41,489 nt of DNA from an uncultured Clostridia bacterium (GTDB lineage: Bacteria; Bacillota; Clostridia; Peptostreptococcales; Anaerovoracaceae), in contig CALXBQ010000051.1 of NCBI GenBank assembly GCA_944386595.1, forward strand, positions 1 to 41,489, given 5' to 3'. The notes beneath the pieces were generated by a model that worked only from the letters and a program-made list of their open reading frames with translations, made no database searches and was not told the origin of the DNA. Positions within the stretch are counted from its first letter, which is position 1. Every line of letters starts with the position of its first letter. A program made the position numbers and the translations under genes. This document shows positions 8,120 through 16,358 of the stretch, one piece after another.

Positions 8120-9457
8120 CTATTCTTCATCTTCGTCAGGGACTGCGCATTTTGTCACGATTGCCATTGCGACACGGTGTCCCTCGACCTTGGTGACTTC
8201 TATGTGAAGGCCGCGGTCTTCACAGGTGAAGGTTTCGCCGTCTTCAGGGATTCTGCCCGTTATGCCGCATACGAATCCGTTGAAGGTGTCGTAATCGTCG
8301 GTAGGAAGCTCCATGGCCAGCATTTCTTCAATGTCTTCCAGCTCGGCGTCTCCTGCAATTCTGAATTTATCGTCTGAGATCTGAACTATCTTTTCAGGTT
8401 CCTCTTCCTCTTCAGGATCGTAAAGGTTTCCGACAAGCTCCTCGATGAGGTCGTGTATCGTTATTATTCCCGACATTCCGCCGTATTCGTCGAGAAGAAC
8501 GGCAAAGTGCTTTCTCTCCGTCTGCATTATCTGGAACAGCTTTCCGGCCTTCATATCCTCAGGAATGTAGAATACCGGTTTAAGTCCCGACAGCAGAAGG
8601 GATTTAATTTCATTAGGGCCTGCCTGGGCGTCTTTTCTTACGAGGGCGAAATAATCGCGGGTATCAAGGATACCGATTATGTCGTCCTTGTTCTCCCTGT
8701 AGACAGGGTAGAGGGTGTGTTTTGAATCCCAGATTTCCTCCTCCCAGTCGGAGAGAGGATCTTCTTCGTCAAAGGCGATAACGTCCCGCCTGTGAACACA
8801 GATCTGTTCTGCCGATGTGTCGTCGAAGTCCAGTACGTTCTGAATTATCTCGTCCTCGTGCTCGTCGATTACGCCCTGGGTTCTTCCTTCCGCAATCATC
8901 ATTCTGATTTCTTCCTCGGAAACCTTTTCGTCGTCCTCGTCAGGCTTCATTCTGAGAAGCTTCAGTATGAAGTTGGTGGATACGGTGAGAAGAGCAACGA
9001 GAGGCCTGAAAATCTTGGATGTCGCGTAGAGCATTCCGGCCATACCGAGACCGAGAGCCTCGGACTTTTTCATAGCTATTCTCTTAGGAACCAGTTCACC
9101 GAATATAAGGTTGAAGTAGGCGAGAACCACGGTGATTACGATAAGCATCACTATGGAGAGCACATCTTCAGGAACGGGAACTCCTGATTTTATAAGGGAT
9201 TCGGTTACAGGCTCGGCCAGCTTGTCTGCGGCGAAGGCACTGCTCAAAAATCCCGACAGGGTGATCGCTACCTGGATGGTCGCCAGGAACCTTGCAGGCT
9301 GTTCGGTCAGCTTTGCTAACTTTTTAGCTCTCTTGTTGCCCGAATCGGCCATGGTGCGGAGTTTCGTATCGTTGATGGAAATAACGGCAATTTCAGCGCT
9401 TGCAAATACTGCGTTTAAAAAGGTCAGCACTATTAGTAATAATATGGATACCAGCAT
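8120..9457 (-). CDS. CNNM/CorC (HlyC) family transporter with CBS pair
   Basis: A 445-residue membrane protein of the hemolysin C / CNNM family, whose studied members export Mg2+ or are linked to Mg2+/Co2+ homeostasis. The N-terminal DUF21 domain (about 1-190) contains FASAEIAVISIND and several membrane helices. A cytoplasmic CBS pair follows (about 205-325, with CVHRRDVIAFDEEDPLSDW at its start and MSGIITIHDLIEELVG near its end). The C-terminal CorC domain (about 350-435) contains DTFNGFVCGITGRIPEDGE. The gene runs opposite to its neighbours. Its leader contains a promoter, a small ORF and a terminator, so its expression is probably attenuated. The ion is inferred from family only. Confidence 0.92.
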   Translation of the reverse strand: MLVSILLLIVLTFLNAVFASAEIAVISINDTKLRTMADSGNKRAKKLAKLTEQPARFLATIQVAITLSGFLSSAFAADKLAEPVTESLIKSGVPVPEDVLSIVMLIVITVVLAYFNLIFGELVPKRIAMKKSEALGLGMAGMLYATSKIFRPLVALLTVSTNFILKLLRMKPDEDDEKVSEEEIRMMIAEGRTQGVIDEHEDEIIQNVLDFDDTSAEQICVHRRDVIAFDEEDPLSDWEEEIWDSKHTLYPVYRENKDDIIGILDTRDYFALVRKDAQAGPNEIKSLLLSGLKPVFYIPEDMKAGKLFQIMQTERKHFAVLLDEYGGMSGIITIHDLIEELVGNLYDPEEEEEPEKIVQISDDKFRIAGDAELEDIEEMLAMELPTDDYDTFNGFVCGITGRIPEDGETFTCEDRGLHIEVTKVEGHRVAMAIVTKCAVPDEDEE

Positions 9458-9511
9458 TTTTTTGTCCTTTCTTTCTAAGTCTTAAACTGTAAAAACACTT
9501 GAATTTCACGC

Positions 9512-9558
9512 ATAAAAAGGCATAGCCACAGAGGACATTCCCTCAAGACTATGCCTTA
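9512..9558 (-). terminator. Intrinsic terminator in the CNNM leader
   Basis: On the minus strand AAGGCATAG (9557-9549) pairs with CTATGCCTT (9525-9517), with an inner GAGG/CCTC stem. A T-run corresponding to A 9514-9518 follows. It sits 5 nt after the small ORF stop and about 55 nt before the CNNM start, so it either ends a small transcript or acts as an attenuator. Confidence 0.85.
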
Positions 9559-9563
9559 AATAT

Positions 9564-9632
9564 TCATATATTCATGCATGATTCAAAAGTATCCCTTAAA
9601 TTTATCTTGCTAGACCCGGGATGATCGTCCAT
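9564..9632 (-). CDS. 22-codon small ORF / candidate leader peptide
   Basis: The minus strand has ATG at 9632-9630, then 21 more codons, and TGA at 9566-9564. The peptide begins MDDHPGSSKI and ends FESCMNI. Translation signals are strong: AAGGAAGTG (9649-9641) matches 8 of 9 bases of the ideal Shine-Dalgarno and stands 8 nt from the ATG. A consensus-like promoter lies about 30 nt upstream and an intrinsic terminator begins right after the stop. It could be a stand-alone microprotein gene or a leader peptide controlling read-through into the CNNM transporter. No similarity to a known peptide is claimed. Confidence 0.55.
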   Translation of the reverse strand: MDDHPGSSKINLRDTFESCMNI

Positions 9633-9660
9633 GCGTTCTTCACTTCCTTTCTCTGCTGAA

Positions 9661-9689
9661 AAGATACCATAGAGTGAAGGCTTTGTCAA
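9661..9689 (-). promoter_or_regulatory. Promoter for small ORF and CNNM gene
   Basis: On the minus strand, TTGACA (9689-9684) is separated by 17 nt from TATCTT (9666-9661). Transcription should start near 9654, some 20 nt before the small ORF's ATG. Confidence 0.8.
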
Positions 9690-9747
9690 TATGCAAGGAT
9701 TATGCGCAGGTAGAATTCGGATTATATGTACAAACCTGCCCATATTA

Positions 9748-9756
9748 TGATATAAT
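9748..9756 (+). promoter_or_regulatory. Extended -10 promoter for glyA
   Basis: TGATATAAT gives a perfect -10 box (TATAAT, 9751-9756) with the TGn extension. The -35 region near 9728-9733 (GTACAA) is poor, as is usual for extended -10 promoters. It heads the long glyA-plsX-rnc-smc run. Confidence 0.75.
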
Positions 9757-9804
9757 GTAACGAAATATGTCCAATTGTAACATCAGCTTCCAAGGAGGAT
9801 AAAA

Positions 9805-11052
9805 ATGTTCGACAGAAACGGAAAAGACGGCAGCGAATACAACGTTAAGAATATAGAGTTCATCTCTAAGAGCTCTCCTGCGGTGGGAGAGATGATAAGA
9901 AAGGAATACGAGAGACAGAAGAACAACATCGAGCTTATTGCTTCCGAAAACTACTGTTCAGAAGCGGTTCTCGCCGCATGCGGAAGCTGTCTTTCGTGGA
10001 AATACGCCGAAGGATATCCTTACGACAGAAAGACAGGAAATAGGGGAAGATACTACGGCGGCACGAAGTTCGTGGACGAGCTTGAGGAATACTGCTGCGA
10101 TAAGTGGAGAGAGGTCTTCAGGACGGACTATCACGTAAACGTGCAGCCTCACAGCGGATCACAGGCCAATTTTGCCGCGTATAAGGCAATTATAGAGCCG
10201 GGCGACACCGTTCTTGCCATGTCCCTCGATAACGGCGGACACCTGACTCACGGTTCTTCCGTCAACTTCAGCGGCAAGCTCTACAATATCGTGTTCTACG
10301 ATGTTGACGAAAACGGTTTCATAGACATGGCCGACGTGAGAGGAAAGGCTCTTAAATATAATCCTAAGGTCATCGTGGCGGGCGCGTCCGCTTATGCAAG
10401 AATCATAGATTTTAAGGCCTTTGCCGAAATCGCAGAGGAAGCAGGCGCATATCTGATGGTGGATATGGCTCACATTGCCGGCCTCGTTGCCGGAGGAGTT
10501 CATCCTTCTCCGTTCGGATATGCCGACATAATTACCACCACCACTCATAAGACCCTGAGAGGCCCGAGAGGCGGCCTCATCTTCTGCAGGCCGGAGCTGG
10601 CGAAGAAGGTGGACAGCGCGGTATTCCCGTACGCTCAGGGCGGACCTCTGGAACACGTAATCGCAGGCAAGGCCGTTTGCGCGGAGGAAGCGCTCTCGCC
10701 TGAGTTTAAGGTATATGCGGAGCAGGTCGTAAAGAACTGCAAAGCCTTTGCCGACGAGTTCATAAAGCTTGGATATAAGATTGTGACGGGAGGAACCGAT
10801 AACCACGTGTTCCTCATAGACCTTTCGGATATGCCGTTTTCCGGAAAAGACCTTCAGGAAAGACTGGACGAGGAGGGTATCACCCTTAACAAAAACTGCG
10901 TTCCCGGAGATAAGAGAGGACCTAAGGAAACGGCCGGCGTCAGAGTGGGAACGGCTCCGATGACAACGAGAGGCTATAAAGAGGACGACTTCAGAGAAGT
11001 GGCTAAAAAAATCGACGGTATAGTAAAGGCCATGCTGAAGGAGGCGAAGTAA
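9805..11052 (+). CDS. glyA: Serine hydroxymethyltransferase
   Basis: PLP enzyme converting serine and tetrahydrofolate to glycine and methylene-THF; it feeds one-carbon units for purine and thymidylate synthesis. The PLP lysine is K249 in TTTTHKTLRGPRGG. IELIASENY (about residues 38-46) and VDMAHIAGLVAGG (about 221-233) are family signatures. After KYAEGYP the protein carries about nine extra residues (YDRKTGNRG) before RYYGG; most SHMTs go straight from EGYPG to RYYGG. Length 415 is normal. Ribosome site AAGGAGG at 9792-9798 serves ATG 9805. It opens the operon with plsX two bases downstream. Confidence 0.96.
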   Translation: MFDRNGKDGSEYNVKNIEFISKSSPAVGEMIRKEYERQKNNIELIASENYCSEAVLAACGSCLSWKYAEGYPYDRKTGNRGRYYGGTKFVDELEEYCCDKWREVFRTDYHVNVQPHSGSQANFAAYKAIIEPGDTVLAMSLDNGGHLTHGSSVNFSGKLYNIVFYDVDENGFIDMADVRGKALKYNPKVIVAGASAYARIIDFKAFAEIAEEAGAYLMVDMAHIAGLVAGGVHPSPFGYADIITTTTHKTLRGPRGGLIFCRPELAKKVDSAVFPYAQGGPLEHVIAGKAVCAEEALSPEFKVYAEQVVKNCKAFADEFIKLGYKIVTGGTDNHVFLIDLSDMPFSGKDLQERLDEEGITLNKNCVPGDKRGPKETAGVRVGTAPMTTRGYKEDDFREVAKKIDGIVKAMLKEAK

Positions 11053-11053
11053 A

Positions 11054-12073
11054 TTGAAGATTATACTTGACGGAATGGGCGGAGACAATGCGCCTGAAGC
11101 CATAGTGGAAGGCGCGGTAAACGCCGTAAAGGAAAACAGCGAAATAGAGATAAGCCTTGTGGGAAAGGAGGATATTCTCACTTCCGAAATAGAAAAGGCA
11201 GGGTATAACGGAGACAGAATCGCCGTTACCGGAGCGGAAGAGGTAATCACCAACGACGAGGCGCCGGTAAAGGCCGTAAGGTCCAAGAAGGATTCTTCCC
11301 TTGTAAAGGGACTTAGAATGGTCAAAGAAGGAGAAGGCGATGTGTTCCTTTCTGCCGGAAGCACCGGAGCTCTCCTTGCGGGGGGACTCCTCATTCTCGG
11401 AAGAGTAAAGGGCATAGACAGGCCGACCCTCGCCGCCGTGTATCCCGTTATAGGCAAACAGCCGTCGCTTCTGACGGACACCGGGGCCAACGCCGAGTGC
11501 AAGCCTAACAATCTTTTAGAGTTTGGAATCATGGGCAGCATATACATGGAGAAGGTTATCGGAAGAGCCAATCCTACCGTAGGGCTTGTGAACAACGGGA
11601 CCGAGGAAGGTAAAGGAACCACGCTGACAAAGGCTGCATATGAGATGCTTTCAAGAAGCCACCTGAACTTCATAGGCAATGTGGAGGCAAGAGAAGTTCC
11701 CGACGGAGTATGCGACGTAATAGTAACAGACGGATTTACTGGAAACGCCATTATCAAGCTCACTGAAGGAATGGGCCTTATGGTTCTCAGGGAGATGAAG
11801 AGAAGGTTTACGGCGACCGCCAAAGCGAAGATGGGAGCCATGCTCTTAAAGGATCAGCTTATGGGAATAAAGAAGGAGTTCAACTATGCCGAGTACGGCG
11901 GAGCTCCTATACTGGGCGTGAAGGGAGGACTTCTTAAGATGCACGGATCTTCCGATGCCCTCGCCGTAAAGCAGACCATTCTGAAAGCTGTTCCGTATGT
12001 GGAGCAGAGAGTGGTTGAAACCATAGAGAATTCGGTTCTCGAAATCGAGGAGATACTTGTAAGTGAACAGTGA
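11054..12073 (+). CDS. plsX: Phosphate acyltransferase PlsX
   Basis: Converts acyl-ACP to acyl-phosphate, the donor used by PlsY to acylate glycerol-3-phosphate in phospholipid synthesis. The N-terminal DGMGGDNAPEAIVEGA and the middle LLTDTGANAECKP and FVGNVEARE-like (FIGNVEAREVPDG) motifs are typical. Length 339 residues is normal. The start is TTG 11054, with AAGGAGG at 11038-11044, 9 nt before; no better ATG lies nearby. The plsY and gpsA genes, its pathway partners, occur further along the same run. The usual acpP between plsX and rnc is absent. The 3' end overlaps rnc by 11 nt. Confidence 0.96.
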   Translation: MKIILDGMGGDNAPEAIVEGAVNAVKENSEIEISLVGKEDILTSEIEKAGYNGDRIAVTGAEEVITNDEAPVKAVRSKKDSSLVKGLRMVKEGEGDVFLSAGSTGALLAGGLLILGRVKGIDRPTLAAVYPVIGKQPSLLTDTGANAECKPNNLLEFGIMGSIYMEKVIGRANPTVGLVNNGTEEGKGTTLTKAAYEMLSRSHLNFIGNVEAREVPDGVCDVIVTDGFTGNAIIKLTEGMGLMVLREMKRRFTATAKAKMGAMLLKDQLMGIKKEFNYAEYGGAPILGVKGGLLKMHGSSDALAVKQTILKAVPYVEQRVVETIENSVLEIEEILVSEQ

Positions 12074-12797
12074 AGAATTTCAGCAGATAATTAAATACAG
12101 GTTCAGAGACGGAAGCCTCTTGGAGCAGGCTCTCACTCACAGCTCCTTTTGCAGGGAAAACTGCCGCGCCGCAGATAAATGCGGCGCTTATGGTGTTTTT
12201 GCAGAGAATAGGAAAAACAACGAAAGGCTGGAATTTCTGGGCGATGCGCTCTTTGACGCAGTAATAAGCGACGTTTTATATAACAGAGTTGCCGACGTAG
12301 ATGAAGGACAGCTGACAAGACTGAGAGCTCTTATAGTGTGTGAGAATTCCCTTGCGGAAACGGCAAGGCGCCTGGAGCTTGGCAGGTTTTTGAATCTCGG
12401 AAAGGGAGAGGAAAGATCGGGAGGAAGGAAACGGTCCTCTATTCTCGCCGACGCCATGGAAGCCATAATCGGCGCCATGTATATAGACGGAGGTTTTTCC
12501 GCCGTTCAGGAATTCATAAGGAGAGAATTCGGAAAGACCATAGACGACGCAGTGGAAGGAAGACTCTTCTACGACTATAAGACGAGAATCCAGGAAGTGC
12601 TTCAGAAGCACGGAAGCGCGGATATAAACTACGTACTCGATAAAACAAGCGGGCCGGATCACGACAAGACTTTTTATGTAAGCCTTATAGCGGACGGAAA
12701 GCTTTTGGGAAAGGGAAAGGGAAAGAGCAAAAAAGAGGCGGAGCAGCATGCCGCCAGAGACGCTGTAACAGGAGGAAAGAAGCAGGATGTACTTTAA
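12063..12797 (+). CDS. rnc: Ribonuclease III
   Basis: Double-strand-specific endoribonuclease for rRNA and mRNA processing. The catalytic signature NERLEFLGDALFD is at residues 53-65 and the second acidic site is in DAMEAIIGAMYID (about 133-145). A C-terminal dsRNA-binding domain covers about 168-236, ending KSKKEAEQHAARDAV. Between HSSF (26-29) and NERLEFLGD lies an extra segment (about residues 31-50) rich in Cys and charged residues that is not usual in RNase III. Start is GTG 12063, inside the plsX end, with GAGG about 12 nt upstream. The 3' end overlaps smc by 11 nt. Confidence 0.95.
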   Translation: MNSEEFQQIIKYRFRDGSLLEQALTHSSFCRENCRAADKCGAYGVFAENRKNNERLEFLGDALFDAVISDVLYNRVADVDEGQLTRLRALIVCENSLAETARRLELGRFLNLGKGEERSGGRKRSSILADAMEAIIGAMYIDGGFSAVQEFIRREFGKTIDDAVEGRLFYDYKTRIQEVLQKHGSADINYVLDKTSGPDHDKTFYVSLIADGKLLGKGKGKSKKEAEQHAARDAVTGGKKQDVL

Positions 12798-15700
12798 AAG
12801 ACTGGAAATGCACGGGTTTAAATCCTTTGCCGATCCGGTAGTAATAGAATTCCACGAGGGTGTCACATGTGTGGTGGGCCCTAACGGAAGCGGAAAGAGT
12901 AACATAAGCGATGCCATCAGATGGGTGCTGGGAGAGCAGAGCCCCAAGGCTCTACGCGGCGGAAAGATGGAAGAGGTAATCTTCGCCGGAACGGCCAGCA
13001 GAAGATCTCGCGGCATGGCAGAGGTCACTCTTGTAATAGACAATTCGGCGGGAATCCTCGACATAGATTACAACGAGGTGGCTATAACCAGGCGCATGTA
13101 CCGTTCCGGTGAGAGCGAATACCTGATAAACAACAACCAGTGCAGGTTGAGAGACATAAGAGAGCTCATCATGGATACCGGTATCGGAGTGGACGGATAT
13201 TCCATAATCGGACAGGGAAAGATTTCCGACATAGTGAGCAACAAGCCGGAAAGCCGCAGGGAGATATTCGAAGAGGCCGCCGGAGTTGTCATGTACAAAA
13301 GCCGCAAGGCCGAAGTCGAGAGAAAGCTGGAGACGTCGTCTGTAAATCTGGACAGGGTAAACGATATCATAGGTGAAATCGAAGACAGAATAGACGGTCT
13401 TAAGGAGGACAGCGAAAAGGCTTCTGAATACCTTGAGCTCAGGGACAGGTATGAGGAGCTGGAGATAAACATATCATTAAGAACTATCGACAGCCTTACG
13501 GAGAAAAACAACGAGTACAGAAGAGATATTGAAAATCTTGCGGCTTCAGCCGAAAAGCTTTCCGAAGGCAAGAGAGAATCCGACGAATCCTTTGCAAAAC
13601 TCGAAGCTGAAAACGGAGCTCTCGAGGAGAGTGAAAGACAGCTGAGAGACGAGATAATGGCTCTTACCGAAGAGATAGGAAGCATAGAAAATGCAGGGAA
13701 GCTTTCGGAACAGAGGCTTCAGACCATAGCAAGGGACAGAGAACGGCTTTCAAATGAAGTCTCGGTACTGAAGGAAAAGCTTCAGATTGAGGAAAAAAAC
13801 CTTGAAAACATCAGAGACTCTCACGCAGAGCGTACAAAGGACGCCGAGAATGCGGAAGCCCTTTACACCTCTCTCAGAGAAAAGCACCTTCAGCTTACGG
13901 GAAAGGCAGAAGAAATAAGAAGCGCCGCCGCGGGAGGAAACGACCGCATATTCTCGCTTCATGCATCTCTGTCAGAAAAAGAGGGCGAGATAAAGTCCAT
14001 GGCCGGACTTCTGGAAGGCCTTGAGAGAAGGCGTGAAAGCCTGAATGCGGATAGCGCCGGAGCTGAAAAGAACCTCAGCTATCTCAGAGAACAGCTCTCC
14101 GAAGCCGGATTTGCCGCAAAGTCCGCCGAGGAGAAGATTTCAGAACTTGAAAAGGAAATCGCCGCAAGCGAAGGCAGAAAGTCCGAATCCGAAAAGGAGC
14201 TGAAATCTCTCAATACGGAGAGTTCAGAACTTAAGATAGAGCTTGGAAGACTTATCTCCAGAAAACGGACCATAGAGGAGATGGAAGCCAACTTTGAAGG
14301 CTATAACATGGCCGTGAAGACCGTGATGAAATCATCTCTTAAGGGCATATACGGAACTGCCGCATCTCTTATGGAGGTTCCGGAAGGTCTTGAAATAGCA
14401 ATAGAAACAGCCATGGGAGCGTCCATGCAGAATATCGTCTGCGATAGAGACGATGACGCAAAAAGGGCCGTAAATCTATTGAAGTCGGAGAAGGCGGGAA
14501 GAGCGACGTTTCTTCCTTTGGAATCGGTAAAGGGTAGTGACAGCGACGCCGCCCTTAAGCTGAAGGACAGACCCGGTTTCATAGGAAGGGCGTCGGACTG
14601 CGTCACATACGACGAAAAATTCAGCGGCATATTTTCATATCTGCTCGGAAGAGCGGTCATAGTGGAGGATATGGATTCCGCCATATCCATGTCTAAAATC
14701 GCAGCTTCAGGTCTCAGGTTCGTAACCCTTGGAGGAGAGGTTATAAATCCTTCCGGGGCCATTACGGGCGGAGCCTACAAGAATAAGACGGCTAATATTC
14801 TCGAGAGAAAGAGAGAAATCGCAAATCTGGAAAAGTCCGTTTCCGATGCGGAAAAATCCATTGAGGAGATGGCCTCGAAAAAGGAAAATCTCGAAAGAGT
14901 AATAGTAAGAAGCGGTGAGGAGGCGGCGGACTTAAGAGATGAGCTTCGCCAGATCCAGCTTCAGAATACCGCTTTACAGGGCACTATCAGATCTCTTTCC
15001 GACAGAATTTCGGAGGCGGGCGCATCAGGTGACAAGACGGCAAGAGAATTGTCAGCCATCGACGAAGAGATAAAGGGAATAGAGACAAGAACTAAGACTT
15101 TGTCTGATGAAGCCGAGTCCATAAGGAACGCCATAAGCGAAACTACCGGGGAAACCGAAAAGCTCATGGCGGAGGGAGAAGCTCTTTCCTTTGATATCAG
15201 GGAAGCGGAGCGCGAAATGACAGAGGCAAGGATTGCTGTAAACGCCATGCGCTCAGAGCTTGACGGAAGTCTATCCCTTCTGAAGAGAATTGAGGATACC
15301 GCATCTGATTATAGAAATCAGATAGAAGCAAAGAAAGCCGAGGCCGCAGGTTTGGAGACAGAAAGGCAGAAAATCGTTTCGGGGAGCGCGGTATCGGAAG
15401 ACGCTTCACTTAAGAGAGATGAAAAGACGGCAGCCGAGGAAAAGCTGGGAGATATTGTAGCCAAAAGGCGGATAATCGCCGAAAAGAGAGCGGCAGTATC
15501 CGGAGAGATATCTTCCTTTGCGGAGAGAATAAACTCCATAACCGATCAGAAGTACCAGCTTGAGCTCAGGCTTGGAAAGAACGAAAACCAGATAGAAAAC
15601 CATAAGAACAGGCTTTGGGACGAATTTGAAAAATCCTATGCGGAAGCGGCTTCTTTGAGAAAGGAAAACTTCGCTGTTACCCCTGCGGCAAAGGAAAGCA

Positions 15701-16335
15701 GGGCGATAAGAAACAGGATGAGAGAACTTGGCGACGTCAACGTCGGAGCCATAGCCGAATACAGGTCAGTCAGTGAGAGATACGAGTTTCTTACCGGTCA
15801 GCGTGAGGACATACTCAAGGCAAGAGACGAACTTAAGTCTATCATTTCCGACATGGATAAGAATATCAGGGCCAGGTTCAAGGACAGCTTTGACAGGATA
15901 GTCGCCGAGTTTGAAAGCACCTTCAGAGAGCTTTTCGGCGGAGGTCATGCGGAACTGAGAATGGAGGACGACAGCAACCCGCTGGAATCCGGTATTGACA
16001 TTATCGCTCAGCCTCCGGGAAAGAAGCTTCAGAACATAAATCTGATGAGTGGCGGAGAAAAGACCATGACGGCCATTGCGCTCATGTTTGCCGTGCTTAA
16101 GACGAGGCCTGCTCCGTTCTGCATTCTGGACGAGGTGGAGGCGGCTCTTGACGACGCCAACATCGACAGGTTTGCAAAATACCTGAGAAACTTCGACAAT
16201 ATCCAGTTCACACTGATAACCCACCAGAAGGCCACCATGGAGCATGCCGACGTTCTCTACGGCGTGACCATGCCTGAAAGGGGAATATCTGAAGTTCTCA
16301 GCCTGAGGCTGGGAGACGACTTTGAGCTTGATTAA
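12787..16335 (+). CDS. smc: Chromosome segregation protein SMC
   Basis: Condensin-type ATPase that organises and separates chromosomes with ScpA/ScpB. The Walker A motif GPNGSGKSN is at residues 31-39. A long coiled coil (about 170-500) leads to the hinge (about 505-660, around GYNMAVKTVMKS and the glycine-rich GGEVINPSGAITGG) and returns (about 665-1010). The ABC signature LMSGGEKTMTAIALMF and Walker B FCILDEVEAALDD are near the C-terminus. Length 1182 residues is standard. The start ATG 12787 lies inside rnc, with AGGAGG about 12 nt upstream, so the two are translationally coupled. ftsY follows after 23 nt. Confidence 0.97.
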   Translation: MYFKRLEMHGFKSFADPVVIEFHEGVTCVVGPNGSGKSNISDAIRWVLGEQSPKALRGGKMEEVIFAGTASRRSRGMAEVTLVIDNSAGILDIDYNEVAITRRMYRSGESEYLINNNQCRLRDIRELIMDTGIGVDGYSIIGQGKISDIVSNKPESRREIFEEAAGVVMYKSRKAEVERKLETSSVNLDRVNDIIGEIEDRIDGLKEDSEKASEYLELRDRYEELEINISLRTIDSLTEKNNEYRRDIENLAASAEKLSEGKRESDESFAKLEAENGALEESERQLRDEIMALTEEIGSIENAGKLSEQRLQTIARDRERLSNEVSVLKEKLQIEEKNLENIRDSHAERTKDAENAEALYTSLREKHLQLTGKAEEIRSAAAGGNDRIFSLHASLSEKEGEIKSMAGLLEGLERRRESLNADSAGAEKNLSYLREQLSEAGFAAKSAEEKISELEKEIAASEGRKSESEKELKSLNTESSELKIELGRLISRKRTIEEMEANFEGYNMAVKTVMKSSLKGIYGTAASLMEVPEGLEIAIETAMGASMQNIVCDRDDDAKRAVNLLKSEKAGRATFLPLESVKGSDSDAALKLKDRPGFIGRASDCVTYDEKFSGIFSYLLGRAVIVEDMDSAISMSKIAASGLRFVTLGGEVINPSGAITGGAYKNKTANILERKREIANLEKSVSDAEKSIEEMASKKENLERVIVRSGEEAADLRDELRQIQLQNTALQGTIRSLSDRISEAGASGDKTARELSAIDEEIKGIETRTKTLSDEAESIRNAISETTGETEKLMAEGEALSFDIREAEREMTEARIAVNAMRSELDGSLSLLKRIEDTASDYRNQIEAKKAEAAGLETERQKIVSGSAVSEDASLKRDEKTAAEEKLGDIVAKRRIIAEKRAAVSGEISSFAERINSITDQKYQLELRLGKNENQIENHKNRLWDEFEKSYAEAASLRKENFAVTPAAKESRAIRNRMRELGDVNVGAIAEYRSVSERYEFLTGQREDILKARDELKSIISDMDKNIRARFKDSFDRIVAEFESTFRELFGGGHAELRMEDDSNPLESGIDIIAQPPGKKLQNINLMSGGEKTMTAIALMFAVLKTRPAPFCILDEVEAALDDANIDRFAKYLRNFDNIQFTLITHQKATMEHADVLYGVTMPERGISEVLSLRLGDDFELD

Positions 16336-16358
16336 ACATAACTGAAAGGATATAATAT

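Noticed and set aside
8014-8120. Lost C-terminus of the GT51 gene by frameshift
   Set aside because: All frames after 8013 were read; none gives the expected Arg-rich helix, and the terminator starts at once.
9560-9655. M-box, yybP-ykoY or NiCo metal riboswitch for the CNNM gene
   Set aside because: None of the conserved cores I know from these classes is present; the region reads better as a small ORF followed by a terminator.
10159-11841. 560-codon open frame on the minus strand
   Set aside because: It lies wholly opposite glyA and plsX, which have strong family motifs and ribosome sites. Its translation is low-complexity and matches no fold I know; it is a shadow of codon bias.
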